This document shows positions 16,895 to 25,453 of a stretch of DNA of 64,000 nucleotides, in pieces. Made by a program: the position numbers and the translations under genes. The stretch spans positions 682,001-746,000 of the forward strand of contig JAOZHT010000002.1 in NCBI GenBank assembly GCA_026014735.1, in the 5' to 3' direction. Position 1 is the first letter of the stretch; each line of letters starts with the position of its first letter. The stretch comes from Candidatus Bathyarchaeota archaeon. Lineage in GTDB: Archaea; Thermoproteota; Bathyarchaeia; Bathyarchaeales; Bathycorpusculaceae. A model generated the notes under the pieces. It was not told the DNA's origin and searched no databases. It worked only from the letters and a program-made list of their open reading frames with translations.

Positions 16895-17620
16895 ATGAAA
16901 ATACTAAACGAGTTTGTGCCCACACGTAAATTCTTCAAGCTAGCAGAAGAACTCAAAGATTTAGTTGATGGATGGAACGTAACTGACAGCGCAGCAGGTT
17001 TCCCAGCGCCCAGCGGTGTCGTCGTAAGCTGCCTACTTAAAAACAAGTACCCCGAAAAGTATGTCTGCCCAATCTTCATTCTCCACTACAAAGGCCCCGT
17101 TGAAGTCGGAGGCTTAGCATTAGCATCCGACGTCGTCGGCTTAGACGGTTTAGCAGTAACCATGGGTGACAAGCCCCACTATGGTGAAGCCATCAAGATG
17201 CTTCCCTCCTCCGAGGCGGCACGTGACTTCATACGCAAAGACGTTAAAACCAAGAACCTGAAACTCGGCTGCTTACTCAGCGCAAGATCATCAGTTGAAG
17301 ACGCAATCAAACGCGCTAACGAACCATGGGACTTCGTGTACTTCATGAGACTAAACGATGACTCATTCGAGCAACTAAAAGCAGTTTCCGCTGCATGCAA
17401 GAAAATCAACAAGCCACTCTTCGCTTACTTCCTAGTTGGAACAGAGAAGAACAAGGAAATCGTGAAGATAATCGGCTGGCCAGTAACCGCCACAATGGAA
17501 AACGTTGAAGAGAAAGCAGCAAGACTCGTCGGCTTAGTTGACGGCATCATCGCAACCTGCGCTGGTGACGCTGAAGGCGACAAATTGATGCTGCAGAAAC
17601 TTCAGAAGTTCCGTAGCTAA
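16895..17620 (+). CDS. Methylenetetrahydrofolate reductase-like protein (MetF family, short form)
   Basis: The 241-residue product has the order of a shortened MetF TIM barrel: WNVTDSAAGFPAPSG, a central FILHYKGP, the VVGLDGLAVTMGDKP stretch aligning with the MetF GD-P loop, and KLGCLLSARSSVEDAI. Bacterial MetF is about 290 residues, so several loops are reduced. It may catalyse or assist methylene- to methyl-pterin reduction in the Wood-Ljungdahl pathway. An FrhB-like gene sits 117 bp upstream on the same strand. TATA-like TTTTTTAAC precedes the ATG. Substrate and electron donor are uncertain. Confidence 0.65.
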   Translation: MKILNEFVPTRKFFKLAEELKDLVDGWNVTDSAAGFPAPSGVVVSCLLKNKYPEKYVCPIFILHYKGPVEVGGLALASDVVGLDGLAVTMGDKPHYGEAIKMLPSSEAARDFIRKDVKTKNLKLGCLLSARSSVEDAIKRANEPWDFVYFMRLNDDSFEQLKAVSAACKKINKPLFAYFLVGTEKNKEIVKIIGWPVTATMENVEEKAARLVGLVDGIIATCAGDAEGDKLMLQKLQKFRS

Positions 17621-17671
17621 ACGAGTTCAACCGAGACCGCGAGGTCTCCTCCCAAAATTTCATTTTCCTTT

Positions 17672-18406
17672 TTAACTCAGTTCTTGTCCTGTAGCTGATG
17701 GGGCTGGATTAGGGTTGTCTGCTGAGGGCTGGGCAGGCGGTTTCTTTTTGGATTTAATTATCGGTAAAACCAGCTCAGCGATGAGCAGCACCAGAATTAC
17801 CGTGATTATCAAGGGAATTCCCCATGAGTTGCCTCTCAGAAACAGCGTTATCCAGCCTAAATATGGAATCCGCATTACGACTTTGCCGGCTACAAGGTCC
17901 GCTGGGACGCCTTCTCCGGTATGCCAAATCTGATGTGAGTCGTATTGGCTTTCATCGACCTCTGCGGGGTAGGGGGTGCCGTTGCCGTCTCCTTTTGTTT
18001 GGAAGTAGAGTGTTCCGTTGGCGGTGTAGCATGATACGATGCGGTGCACGATAGGGGTATCGGTTGGGTCAGTGGGGTTCTGGTAGATGATGATGTCGCT
18101 GTTGGGGTAATCGGTGTTTAATGTCTCGGGGTCTACGCCTTGAATAACGATGATGTCGCCTACGTTGAGGGTGCGTTCGAAGGGATGCAGCAGAGTCAAC
18201 ATGACATAATCCGGCGGGTAGGGTGGTCCGGGGCAGAAGTTGTAGGGTACACTCATGCTGCTGCTTTCCACTACCCTTAACGGAACATCCGTGTGAAGTG
18301 CCACGCCGAAACCGACAAAGAAGCCCAAGATTATACCGACGATAACGGCGATGGAGATTATGGTTTTAAGGTGTTTGCTGTGCCGGATTCTGCTGAGTGT
18401 ATTCAC
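17672..18406 (-). CDS. Signal peptidase I (archaeal/ER type)
   Basis: This membrane-bound serine protease removes signal peptides during secretion. The 244-residue protein has an N-terminal transmembrane helix (about 15-38), the nucleophile serine in ESSSMSV, the histidine in IVHRIV replacing the bacterial lysine (the ER/archaeal type), and the KGDGNGTP box. A second transmembrane helix (about 195-216) and a Pro/Ser-rich tail follow. It is convergent with the MetF-like gene. Confidence 0.92.
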   Translation of the reverse strand: MNTLSRIRHSKHLKTIISIAVIVGIILGFFVGFGVALHTDVPLRVVESSSMSVPYNFCPGPPYPPDYVMLTLLHPFERTLNVGDIIVIQGVDPETLNTDYPNSDIIIYQNPTDPTDTPIVHRIVSCYTANGTLYFQTKGDGNGTPYPAEVDESQYDSHQIWHTGEGVPADLVAGKVVMRIPYLGWITLFLRGNSWGIPLIITVILVLLIAELVLPIIKSKKKPPAQPSADNPNPAPSATGQELS

Positions 18407-18533
18407 TGTTTTTCCTCTATTGACGCTAGGCTAACTATCAGAACCATCAATAAAGCTTATGTCCATATTCCATAATCTTTCAGCAGGCATTTTACAATGA
18501 TAAAATTTAAGTTTGGGCTCTGTGGCTTTGTGG

Positions 18534-19307
18534 GTGGAGAGTCAGCATACGAACACTGTTCAAGTACTGCCCGTTGAAGGATTACCCCTGATTCAAAGCG
18601 GCGACAACCTCGGCAAACTGATTGTGGAGGCAGCGCAGAAACAGGGCACGCCCATCCAGCCCCATGACGTCATGGTGGTTACCCATGTGGTGGTGTCAAA
18701 AGCCGAGGGAAACATCGTTAACCTAGACGAAGTCAAGCCGTCACAGCAAGCCATCGAAATCGCAAAGCAAACCAGCAAAGACCCTGCGCTAGTCGAGGTT
18801 ATTCTTCGGGAAACACGCGAAATCGTGCGCTTGGGCCAAAACAGCCTCATAACCGAAACCGTCAACGGCATAGTCTGCGCCAACGCAGGCGTCGACCGAT
18901 CCAACGTCAGCGGCGAACGCAATGTGGTGCCTTTACCCAAAAACCCCAATGTCTCCGCCCAGAACATACGCCGTGAAATTAAGCGTTTAACCGGTGCAGA
19001 CGTGGCGGTGATTGTTTCTGATACTCATGGCAGGCCGTTTCGGATGGGCGAAATCAACATCGCTGTTGGTGTTTCGGGGTTTAAGCCGATTCGGGACCGT
19101 CGTGGCGAGAAGGACCTGTTTGGGTATACGCTGCGGATAAAGCAGACAGCTGTAGCGGATGAGTTAGCCTCTGCTGCCGAGCTAGTGATTGGGCAAGCCA
19201 GTGAGGGCATACCAGCCGCCATCGTGCGTGGCTACGACTACATAGCAGACGATGGTGCCTCCGCAGCGGTGCTTACCCGGGCTAAGGGGAAGGATCTTTT
19301 CCGCTGA
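18534..19307 (+). CDS. cofE: Coenzyme F420-0:L-glutamate ligase
   Basis: CofE adds glutamates to F420-0 using GTP, completing coenzyme F420. Family motifs are the N-terminal VLPVEGLPLIQSGDNLG, NSLITETVNGIVCANAGVD, IVSDTHGRPFRMGEINIAVG and GYDYIADDGASAA. The GTG at 18534 is preferred because an AAAATTTAAG TATA element at about 18500-18509 would start transcription almost at that codon (leaderless). A TTG at 18513 is in the same frame. Its presence implies that this organism makes F420. Confidence 0.94.
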   Translation: MESQHTNTVQVLPVEGLPLIQSGDNLGKLIVEAAQKQGTPIQPHDVMVVTHVVVSKAEGNIVNLDEVKPSQQAIEIAKQTSKDPALVEVILRETREIVRLGQNSLITETVNGIVCANAGVDRSNVSGERNVVPLPKNPNVSAQNIRREIKRLTGADVAVIVSDTHGRPFRMGEINIAVGVSGFKPIRDRRGEKDLFGYTLRIKQTAVADELASAAELVIGQASEGIPAAIVRGYDYIADDGASAAVLTRAKGKDLFR

Positions 19308-19361
19308 AATCAAGAAGGTTCAAAAACCCCGATATCCCTATCAAAAAGCAGAGTTGAAAGA

Positions 19362-19697
19362 ATGGAAGAACACCCCCAAACACCTAAGGAATTCTTTGAA
19401 AAAACATTACCTGCCCGATTCAAACCAGAGAAAGCTGTGGGCATCGACATAATTGCGCAGATTAACGTTTCAGGCCCGGGAGGCGGCAACTGGGCAGTCA
19501 CAGTCAAGGACCAGCAACTGCATGTGGTTGAGGGCGTATCTGAGGCGCCGAATTTGACGTTGAAGATGAGTTTAAATGATTTCATGGATATGGTGAATGG
19601 CAAGTTGAGCGCGGAGAAGGCGTTTTTTACGGGGAAAGTGCAGTTTAAAGGCAACATCGCCGTGGCGCTTAAGCTGCGGGATGCAGGTTTCCTTTAA
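19362..19697 (+). CDS. SCP2 sterol-binding domain protein
   Basis: The 111-residue protein is a single SCP2 domain, a small lipid-binding fold. It shows GIDIIAQINVSGPGGGNWAV, then NLTLKMSLNDFMDMVNGKL and the end AFFTGKVQFKGNIAVALKL. In prokaryotes these proteins are thought to bind hydrophobic ligands, and the ligand here is unknown. It follows cofE by 54 bp and may share its transcript. Confidence 0.88.
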   Translation: MEEHPQTPKEFFEKTLPARFKPEKAVGIDIIAQINVSGPGGGNWAVTVKDQQLHVVEGVSEAPNLTLKMSLNDFMDMVNGKLSAEKAFFTGKVQFKGNIAVALKLRDAGFL

Positions 19698-19712
19698 TCT
19701 CCCATAAGCCTT

Positions 19713-20903
19713 TTAGACGTGGCTTATTCTTTCATCCCACCGGTTTTTAGGTACCCTAAAGGATAATTTAATCAAGTAGGGCGTAACGAAGGCGGTGATT
19801 ATGGTTGCAACGCCGATTATGGGCAAAACGAAATCGCTGATTACCCCTAAATCCTGCCCGGATTTTGCAACTATAAACGCAAACTCGCCAATCTGCGCCA
19901 TACCCAGCCCCACCCGCAGCGATGTTTTCTTGTCATAGCCAAAGAGGCGTGTGCCAAAGCCGCAGCTTGCAAGCTTGGTCAGCAGCACCGCTAGGGTGAT
20001 GACTACGGCGGGTACCCAGTAAACCGCTATCTGCGAAATATCCATAAGGGCGCCCATGGAGACGAAGAATATGGCTCCGAAAACGATTTTGAAGGGGCCG
20101 ATTTCCCGGTTAATTTCTTCTCGGCAACGTGAGCGGGCAACGACGACGCCGATGATGAAGGCGCCGATGGCGGCGGAGAAGCCGATTTGGGTTGCCATGA
20201 TGGCGAAGGCAAAGCAGATTCCAAGCATCAGGATGTAGAGCAGCTCCTGTTTTTCCACTTTGGCGAATCGGTCAATTAGTTTTGGCAAAAAGAAGCCGCC
20301 GACAATTAATGTGCCGCCTATGAAAACGACCAGTTTTGTGATGAGCCATGCTGAGGAGGTTAAGGAGATGGTTTGGGCAACAGCGATGTTTTGCAGCATA
20401 GCCAGCAAAATAACTACAACCACGTCTTCCACGACAAGAATGCCCAGCATAATGGTCGAGGATATTTCTTGCAGTTTCCCCATGTCGCCCAGTACCTTGG
20501 CGATGATGGTTGTGCTGCTGCTTGCCAGCGCTGCTCCCAGAAACAGGGTGTTGTAGAAGCCCCAGTTCAAGAAATTGCCCACTGCCCAGCTTATAATTAG
20601 CATCAGGGTGATTTCGATGGCTGACACGCCGATGACGACTCGCCCCATCGTTTGGAGTTTGCGGATGGGGAACTCGAGGCCGATGGTGAAGAGGAGCAGT
20701 ACCACGCCGATTTCTGCGAATACGTTGAGGAATTCTGTGTGCGTTATCAGGTTGAAAGGCGGCGTGTAGGGTCCGATGAGCATGCCCGCGATTAAGTAGC
20801 CGATGATGAGGGGTTGCCGGAGTTTGTGAAAAATAAAGGCAACCACTGAGGCGATTACCATGACGACGGCAAGGTCAGTTATAACTTGAATCTCAAAGCT
20901 CAT
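19713..20903 (-). CDS. CPA2-type cation/proton antiporter (KefB-like, no TrkA domain)
   Basis: The product of about 396 residues has some 11-13 membrane helices with the Na+/H+ exchanger signature: GYLIAGMLIGPYTPP, EIGVVLLLFTIGLEFP, the ion-site region LASSSTTIIAKVL, and GAFIIGVVVARS. It lacks the C-terminal TrkA-N/TrkA-C regulatory domains of bacterial KefB. The ATG at 20903 (MSFEIQV) is chosen because a TTATAA box at about 20928-20933 places the transcription start within two or three bases of it, so the mRNA is probably leaderless. Confidence 0.92.
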   Translation of the reverse strand: MSFEIQVITDLAVVMVIASVVAFIFHKLRQPLIIGYLIAGMLIGPYTPPFNLITHTEFLNVFAEIGVVLLLFTIGLEFPIRKLQTMGRVVIGVSAIEITLMLIISWAVGNFLNWGFYNTLFLGAALASSSTTIIAKVLGDMGKLQEISSTIMLGILVVEDVVVVILLAMLQNIAVAQTISLTSSAWLITKLVVFIGGTLIVGGFFLPKLIDRFAKVEKQELLYILMLGICFAFAIMATQIGFSAAIGAFIIGVVVARSRCREEINREIGPFKIVFGAIFFVSMGALMDISQIAVYWVPAVVITLAVLLTKLASCGFGTRLFGYDKKTSLRVGLGMAQIGEFAFIVAKSGQDLGVISDFVLPIIGVATIITAFVTPYLIKLSFRVPKNRWDERISHV

Positions 20904-21312
20904 CTCTTTTGAGATACCCTGCTGGGGGTTATAAGGGTAACTCACTATGAATTAGTTGTACATCTCCATCTTTACGCCTTATAGTGTCTTCTATGGGTTA
21001 TGGGCATCGGATATCTCTTGGAGAATCGCTAATTTTAAATACGCCTCCAATTATACGCCTTCACATACTGGTGTCCTATGGGTGCTGGTCGTACAAACCG
21101 TCCGACATGATGATTTACCCGAGCTGTATTTCTCAGCGATAACTGTATCATCAAAAAAAGACGCCACCCCCGACCAAAACCTGGTTTTCCCACTGAAAAT
21201 ATCCCAAAGTAACCGTTATTTCTGTTTACCCCACATTCAAAATGCCTGCAGTACACCAGAGAATGCAGCGCAATACGGTGAATTCTAAACAATACCTTGC
21301 AAGGAATTATTG
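20904..21312. other. Intergenic region, no gene recognised
   Basis: About 400 bases separate the antiporter start from the threonine-synthase-like start. The region contains the antiporter promoter and a TTTTAAATA box near 21032-21040 that could drive a rightward leader. Frames open here on either strand show no family signal. No defined RNA was recognised. Confidence 0.45.
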
Positions 21313-22437
21313 ATGGAAAAAAAAGACCCTGAACCCCCCGACGGCAATGAAGAAACAAAAGCCCATGGTTCCATCTCATTATTAGATGGCGCGGAACCCC
21401 GTGTCCCCGCTATAACCCCTGAACTGCTTTTTGAAAGCAAAATTTCCCGTGACCACAGCAAGCCCCTTGAGGAGCGGCTGGAATGCTTCGAAATCATTTT
21501 CGATTCAGAAGTAGGCGACACAAGCCTCACCCGAGCCCGCAACATCGAACGCGAGGTTGGGCTGCGGCAGATTTACCTCAAATTCGAAGGCGGCAACCCA
21601 ACAGGAACCCAGAAAGACCGCATAGCCTTCGCCCAAGCCCTAGACGCGTTGCGTCGAGGCTACAGCGAAATAACCGTGGCCTCCTGTGGCAACTACGGCG
21701 CCGCTATTGCGTTGGCAGCTTACCTTGCGGGGCTACGTTGCATAATCTACATCCCTGAAGCCTATCATGGTAACCGCATCAAGGAAATCAAGGCGTTAGG
21801 CGCTGAACTCGTCAAGGTGCCCGGCGACTATGAGGAAGCAGTGATTGTTTCCCGCGAGAAAGCCGAGGAAAACGGCTACTACGACGCCAACTCAGGCGGC
21901 TCCAACACCAACCTGCAGTTTAAGTCATATGGAGAAATCGCATATGAAATCTACGATGAACTCCGCGATGCCCCAGCCGCCGTTGCGGTGCCCGCCTCTA
22001 ACGGTTCAACGTTGGCAGGCATCTACCGTGGCTTTGTAAGCCTCTACAATCGAGGCAAAACCTCGCGTATACCCCGTATCATCGCGGGCTCCTCCTATGG
22101 CATGAACCCCATCATAAACGCCTTCGTTAAGAACATGCCTAACTGCTGCGACCTTAAACCCGAAAAAATCCACAACACCTCAGTAAATGAGCCGCTGATT
22201 AACTGGCGCAGCATCGACGGTGACTACGCCTTAACCGCCATCCGGCAAAGCCACGGCTGGGCAGCATACGCCACCGACAAAAGCATGTTAGACGCTGCCC
22301 GCCTCATACGCGACAAGGAAGGCCTCAACGTGCTGCCTGCCTCCACCGCGGGTTTAATTGCGCTGCTGGACAGGCATAAAAAAGAGGCTTACCCCAGCGA
22401 CCGCTACGTCGTCATATTAACGGGACGCAAAGCGTGA
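21313..22437 (+). CDS. Threonine-synthase-like PLP enzyme
   Basis: This fold-type II PLP enzyme (about 374 residues) resembles threonine synthase: the PLP lysine lies in GGNPTGTQKDRIA, the cofactor-ring asparagine region is ASCGNYGAAIALAAYL, and the phosphate-binding loop is NGSTLAGIY. Upstream of the core is an acidic tail of about 60 residues. The ATG at 21313 has AAGGA about 8 bases before it. Threonine synthase is one option. The tight link (6 bp) to a DUF1611 gene and a PP-loop gene suggests a specialised amino-acid reaction instead. Confidence 0.78.
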   Translation: MEKKDPEPPDGNEETKAHGSISLLDGAEPRVPAITPELLFESKISRDHSKPLEERLECFEIIFDSEVGDTSLTRARNIEREVGLRQIYLKFEGGNPTGTQKDRIAFAQALDALRRGYSEITVASCGNYGAAIALAAYLAGLRCIIYIPEAYHGNRIKEIKALGAELVKVPGDYEEAVIVSREKAEENGYYDANSGGSNTNLQFKSYGEIAYEIYDELRDAPAAVAVPASNGSTLAGIYRGFVSLYNRGKTSRIPRIIAGSSYGMNPIINAFVKNMPNCCDLKPEKIHNTSVNEPLINWRSIDGDYALTAIRQSHGWAAYATDKSMLDAARLIRDKEGLNVLPASTAGLIALLDRHKKEAYPSDRYVVILTGRKA

Positions 22438-22443
22438 CCCAAC

Positions 22444-23499
22444 ATGGCACAAAAAGCAATAGTGTACTGTGAACGAGAGTACCTAAACGCGAACGGAAAA
22501 ACAGCCCACGGCTTGGTCCGTTACACCACCCGCTACCAAATCGCAGGGGTAGTGGACTCCACCGTGCCCTCTTCTGGCGACGCAGGGGAAATCTTGGACG
22601 GCAAAGCAAGAGGCATCCCCCTTTATCATAGCCTTGAGGAAGCCTGCGAAAAAACCAAACCCGACACCTTCATCGTCGGCGCAGTCTCCGAAGGCGGCGT
22701 TTTACCCTTCGGCTACGATAAAGCAGTCGACTACGCGCTGGAGCATCACCTCAACGTGGTGTCGGGGCTGCATCAATTCATCTCCGACGACCCCCGCTTC
22801 GCCATGGTTGCCCAGAGAAACAGCTGCCAAATCACCGATGTCCGAAAAATCTTCCGTGACCACAAACGCTTCTACACAGGCGAAATCAGCAAGGTAGGCG
22901 CAACCCGCATCGCCACGCTAGGCACAGACAGCGCCATCGGCAAACGCACCACCGCCGTGATGCTGGTTAACGAACTGCGCAGGCGCGGACGCAGAGCCGA
23001 CATGATATTCACGGGGCAAACCGGCTGGATGCAGGGTTGGCCGCACGGCGCCATCATCGACGCCATGATTAACGATTTCGTGTCAGGCGGCATAGAGGGC
23101 GCCATCATAGATTCCTGGCGCGACGAAGCCCCCGAATTCGTACTCATCGAGGGACAAGGCAGCCTGCTGCATCCATTCTTCCCCGGCGGCTTTGAAATCA
23201 TGGCGGCTGGGCAAATCCACGGCTTCACCATGCAGGATGCGCCTGGGCGACCCTACCTCGACGGGTTCCCCGGCTACCCCATGCCTGACACCCGCCGCGT
23301 CGTCAAACTCGCCACGCTCCTATCCGGCAAACCCTTGGTGGGCATCAGCATCAACCATGAGCATATGACTCAGGAGCAGGTGCAAGCCGCCAAAGTTGAC
23401 ATGCACAAGAAATTCCATGTGCCCGTCGAAGACCCCATTTTTGACGGTGTTGCAAAGCTTGCGGATGCGATTGAGATGCTGCGTGACGGTGAAGCTTAA
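22444..23499 (+). CDS. DUF1611 P-loop protein (DgcN-like)
   Basis: The 351-residue product has the DUF1611 layout: an N-terminal Rossmann-like part (GVVDSTVPSSGDAGEIL), and a C-terminal P-loop domain with Walker-A-like GTDSAIGKRTT and the EGQGSLLHPFFPG stretch. One bacterial member, DgcN, has been reported as a D-glutamate N-acetyltransferase. Whether this archaeal protein acts on D-glutamate is unknown. It sits 6 bp after the threonine-synthase-like gene and directly before a PP-loop gene in the same reading frame, separated only by a TAA. Confidence 0.8.
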   Translation: MAQKAIVYCEREYLNANGKTAHGLVRYTTRYQIAGVVDSTVPSSGDAGEILDGKARGIPLYHSLEEACEKTKPDTFIVGAVSEGGVLPFGYDKAVDYALEHHLNVVSGLHQFISDDPRFAMVAQRNSCQITDVRKIFRDHKRFYTGEISKVGATRIATLGTDSAIGKRTTAVMLVNELRRRGRRADMIFTGQTGWMQGWPHGAIIDAMINDFVSGGIEGAIIDSWRDEAPEFVLIEGQGSLLHPFFPGGFEIMAAGQIHGFTMQDAPGRPYLDGFPGYPMPDTRRVVKLATLLSGKPLVGISINHEHMTQEQVQAAKVDMHKKFHVPVEDPIFDGVAKLADAIEMLRDGEA

Positions 23500-23634
23500 A
23501 CGGATCTTCTGTGCCTACGCAGCATCGAACTCTCCGAGCCCCAAATCAGAGGCAACACCGCACACACCACGGTAACCCTCACCGACCTGGCCGGCAAGCA
23601 GAGCAGCTTTAGCCTGCAAGCCAAATATCCCCAT

Positions 23635-24927
23635 TTGCTCTCCGAGGCGGACCTGCCGTTTCTGCGGCTTGCCAGCGCCATGCCCATCCTCAACTACGGC
23701 TTATTCACAGAGCAAATCCGCCTAAGCTACCCCCTCAGCCACGCGGACCAGGCGCTTCTTAATGATCTGCTGGATGTTTTCAGCCGCGACATATTCATCA
23801 ATAAGCTGGTGCGCAAAAAAAACCCCTACATCCTCCCCCAGTACCTGCCAACTGAAGCGGAGGTTACTGAGGAAAACGCCAAGCCCCGCGCAAAAATCGT
23901 GCCCAACGCGCTGGTCGCCGACGCCCCCTTAGCCAGCGGATTAGACGCGAACGCCTGTGGGGTGCTCTCCAGCGGCGGCAAAGAAAGCCTCCTCACCTAT
24001 GGCATGCTAAAAGAAGCCGGCGCAGATGTCTATCCCATCTACGTTAACGAAAGCGGCGGACACTGGCGAACGGCGCTGGCGGCCCATCGATACCACTCAG
24101 AAACGGAGCCTAACACGATGCGGGTGTGGCTTAACGTGGACCGCTTCTACACCTTCATGCTTGACCACCTCCAAATCATCCGCCCTGACCACCGTAAAGT
24201 CTGGCTTGACACCTACCCCCTCCGCCTCTGCATCTTCCCCGTCTACGTCTTCTATTTGCTTCCAGTTTTCGCCGCCAAAAGAATTGGCAACTTGCTCATC
24301 GGCAGCGAATTCGACGACCCCCGCCTTACCCCAGTTTACCGCGGCATCAAACATTACTTTGGCGTCTACGACCAAACCCAAGACTACGACCTGCGCATGG
24401 AAGAATGGTACCAAAAACGCGTGCCCAATATGCGGCAGTGGAGTGCGGTGCGGCCCATCTCAGGCTTGATTGTGGAGCGCATCCTGACCCGCCGCTACCC
24501 CCAACTTGCCAGGGTTCAGCGGAGCTGCCATAGCTGCCGATTAGAAGGCGGCGAGGTGGTGCCCTGCGGCGACTGCAGTAAATGCCTCGGCATACAGCTG
24601 TTTCTGCAGGCCAACGGCGCAGACCCAACCGCGCTAAACTACACTAAACAGGATGTTGCGCTCTTTGCGGAACGCTTCAACAAAGGCGGCTTGCGGCTAG
24701 ATGAAGACGAAAAAGAGCACGCGGCATACTTATGCAGCAAACATGGCGTCGCAGTGACAGGGAAAGAGCACCCCCACATTGACTCAATTCACCTCTACAA
24801 AGCCACCGGCGACCTGCAGCTTGTCCCCGCCCAGTTCCGCGCAAAACTGCTGGGCATAATCGGGCAGTACACCAGCGGCTACAGCAAACTCGACGGCGAA
24901 AAATGGGTTCCAGCAAAGGCGCCCTAA
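23635..24927 (+). CDS. PP-loop ATP pyrophosphatase family protein (QueC/MurL-like), start unclear
   Basis: The 430-residue frame contains a PP-loop (SSGGKESLLTYG), a stretch SEFDDPRLTPVYRGIKHY, and a Cys cluster CHSC...CGDCSKC that resembles the QueC zinc site. PP-loop enzymes release AMP and pyrophosphate, and MurL, an ATP-dependent glutamyl epimerase with those products, is one possible relative; this is tentative. The first NTG codon is the TTG at 23635. Translation upstream to 23500 (for example QIRGNTAHTTVTLTDLAG) still looks coding, so the true start is probably non-canonical near 23509 or the assembly has an error. It overlaps the convergent RimI gene by 4 bases. Confidence 0.75.
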   Translation: MLSEADLPFLRLASAMPILNYGLFTEQIRLSYPLSHADQALLNDLLDVFSRDIFINKLVRKKNPYILPQYLPTEAEVTEENAKPRAKIVPNALVADAPLASGLDANACGVLSSGGKESLLTYGMLKEAGADVYPIYVNESGGHWRTALAAHRYHSETEPNTMRVWLNVDRFYTFMLDHLQIIRPDHRKVWLDTYPLRLCIFPVYVFYLLPVFAAKRIGNLLIGSEFDDPRLTPVYRGIKHYFGVYDQTQDYDLRMEEWYQKRVPNMRQWSAVRPISGLIVERILTRRYPQLARVQRSCHSCRLEGGEVVPCGDCSKCLGIQLFLQANGADPTALNYTKQDVALFAERFNKGGLRLDEDEKEHAAYLCSKHGVAVTGKEHPHIDSIHLYKATGDLQLVPAQFRAKLLGIIGQYTSGYSKLDGEKWVPAKAP

Positions 24928-25391
24928 AGCTGTTTGACCATGCGGATGGCGTCGCAGGTGCCATGGTGCTCAAAGCGGTAGTAGCCGATTAGGCGCTCCT
25001 TGACCTTGTAGCCTGCTTTCTGGTAGAGTGCAATCGCGGTTTTGTTGCCCTCGGAAACCTCCAGCTGCGAAAACCTTAGCCCCCGCCGCCTCATCTCCTG
25101 CTCCGCCGCAGACATTAGCCTAAACCCTATGCCCTGCCCCTGAAAAGTGGGGTCAACATCCAGCGTCTCAAGGTAGCCGCCGCTGGTGCCTTTGCGGTAG
25201 AGCGCCACAATAAAGCCCCGTATGGCGCCGCCGCTGGTTTCGATGAGGCATGTGCTGTTGGCTTTGTAGATGAGGTAGGTAAGCTGGCTTTTGGGGTAGG
25301 CGGTGGCTCCACTGAAGCATCGCTGCTCGATAGCGGCTATCGCTTCGATGTCGCCTAACTCTGCATTGCGGATAAGCACTGCTGCGGTCAT
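24924..25391 (-). CDS. RimI-like GNAT acetyltransferase
   Basis: The 155-residue GNAT protein has LDVDPTFQGQGIGFRLM as acetyl-CoA motif A and SEGNKTAIALYQKAGY as motif B, giving the spacing of RimI/ArdA-type N-terminal protein acetyltransferases. Archaeal relatives acetylate protein N-termini such as Alba. The substrate here is not shown. The stop overlaps that of the convergent PP-loop gene in a CTAA. Confidence 0.86.
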   Translation of the reverse strand: MTAAVLIRNAELGDIEAIAAIEQRCFSGATAYPKSQLTYLIYKANSTCLIETSGGAIRGFIVALYRKGTSGGYLETLDVDPTFQGQGIGFRLMSAAEQEMRRRGLRFSQLEVSEGNKTAIALYQKAGYKVKERLIGYYRFEHHGTCDAIRMVKQL

Positions 25392-25453
25392 GTTGAGTCA
25401 ACTACTATAGCCTGAGAGTGGCAGACGAATATTTTTATCTTGGGCTAGAATGA

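Noticed and set aside
21106-21150. Possible box C/D guide RNA (ATGATGA present)
   Set aside because: No box D (CTGA) or internal D'/C' pair at the required spacing was found.
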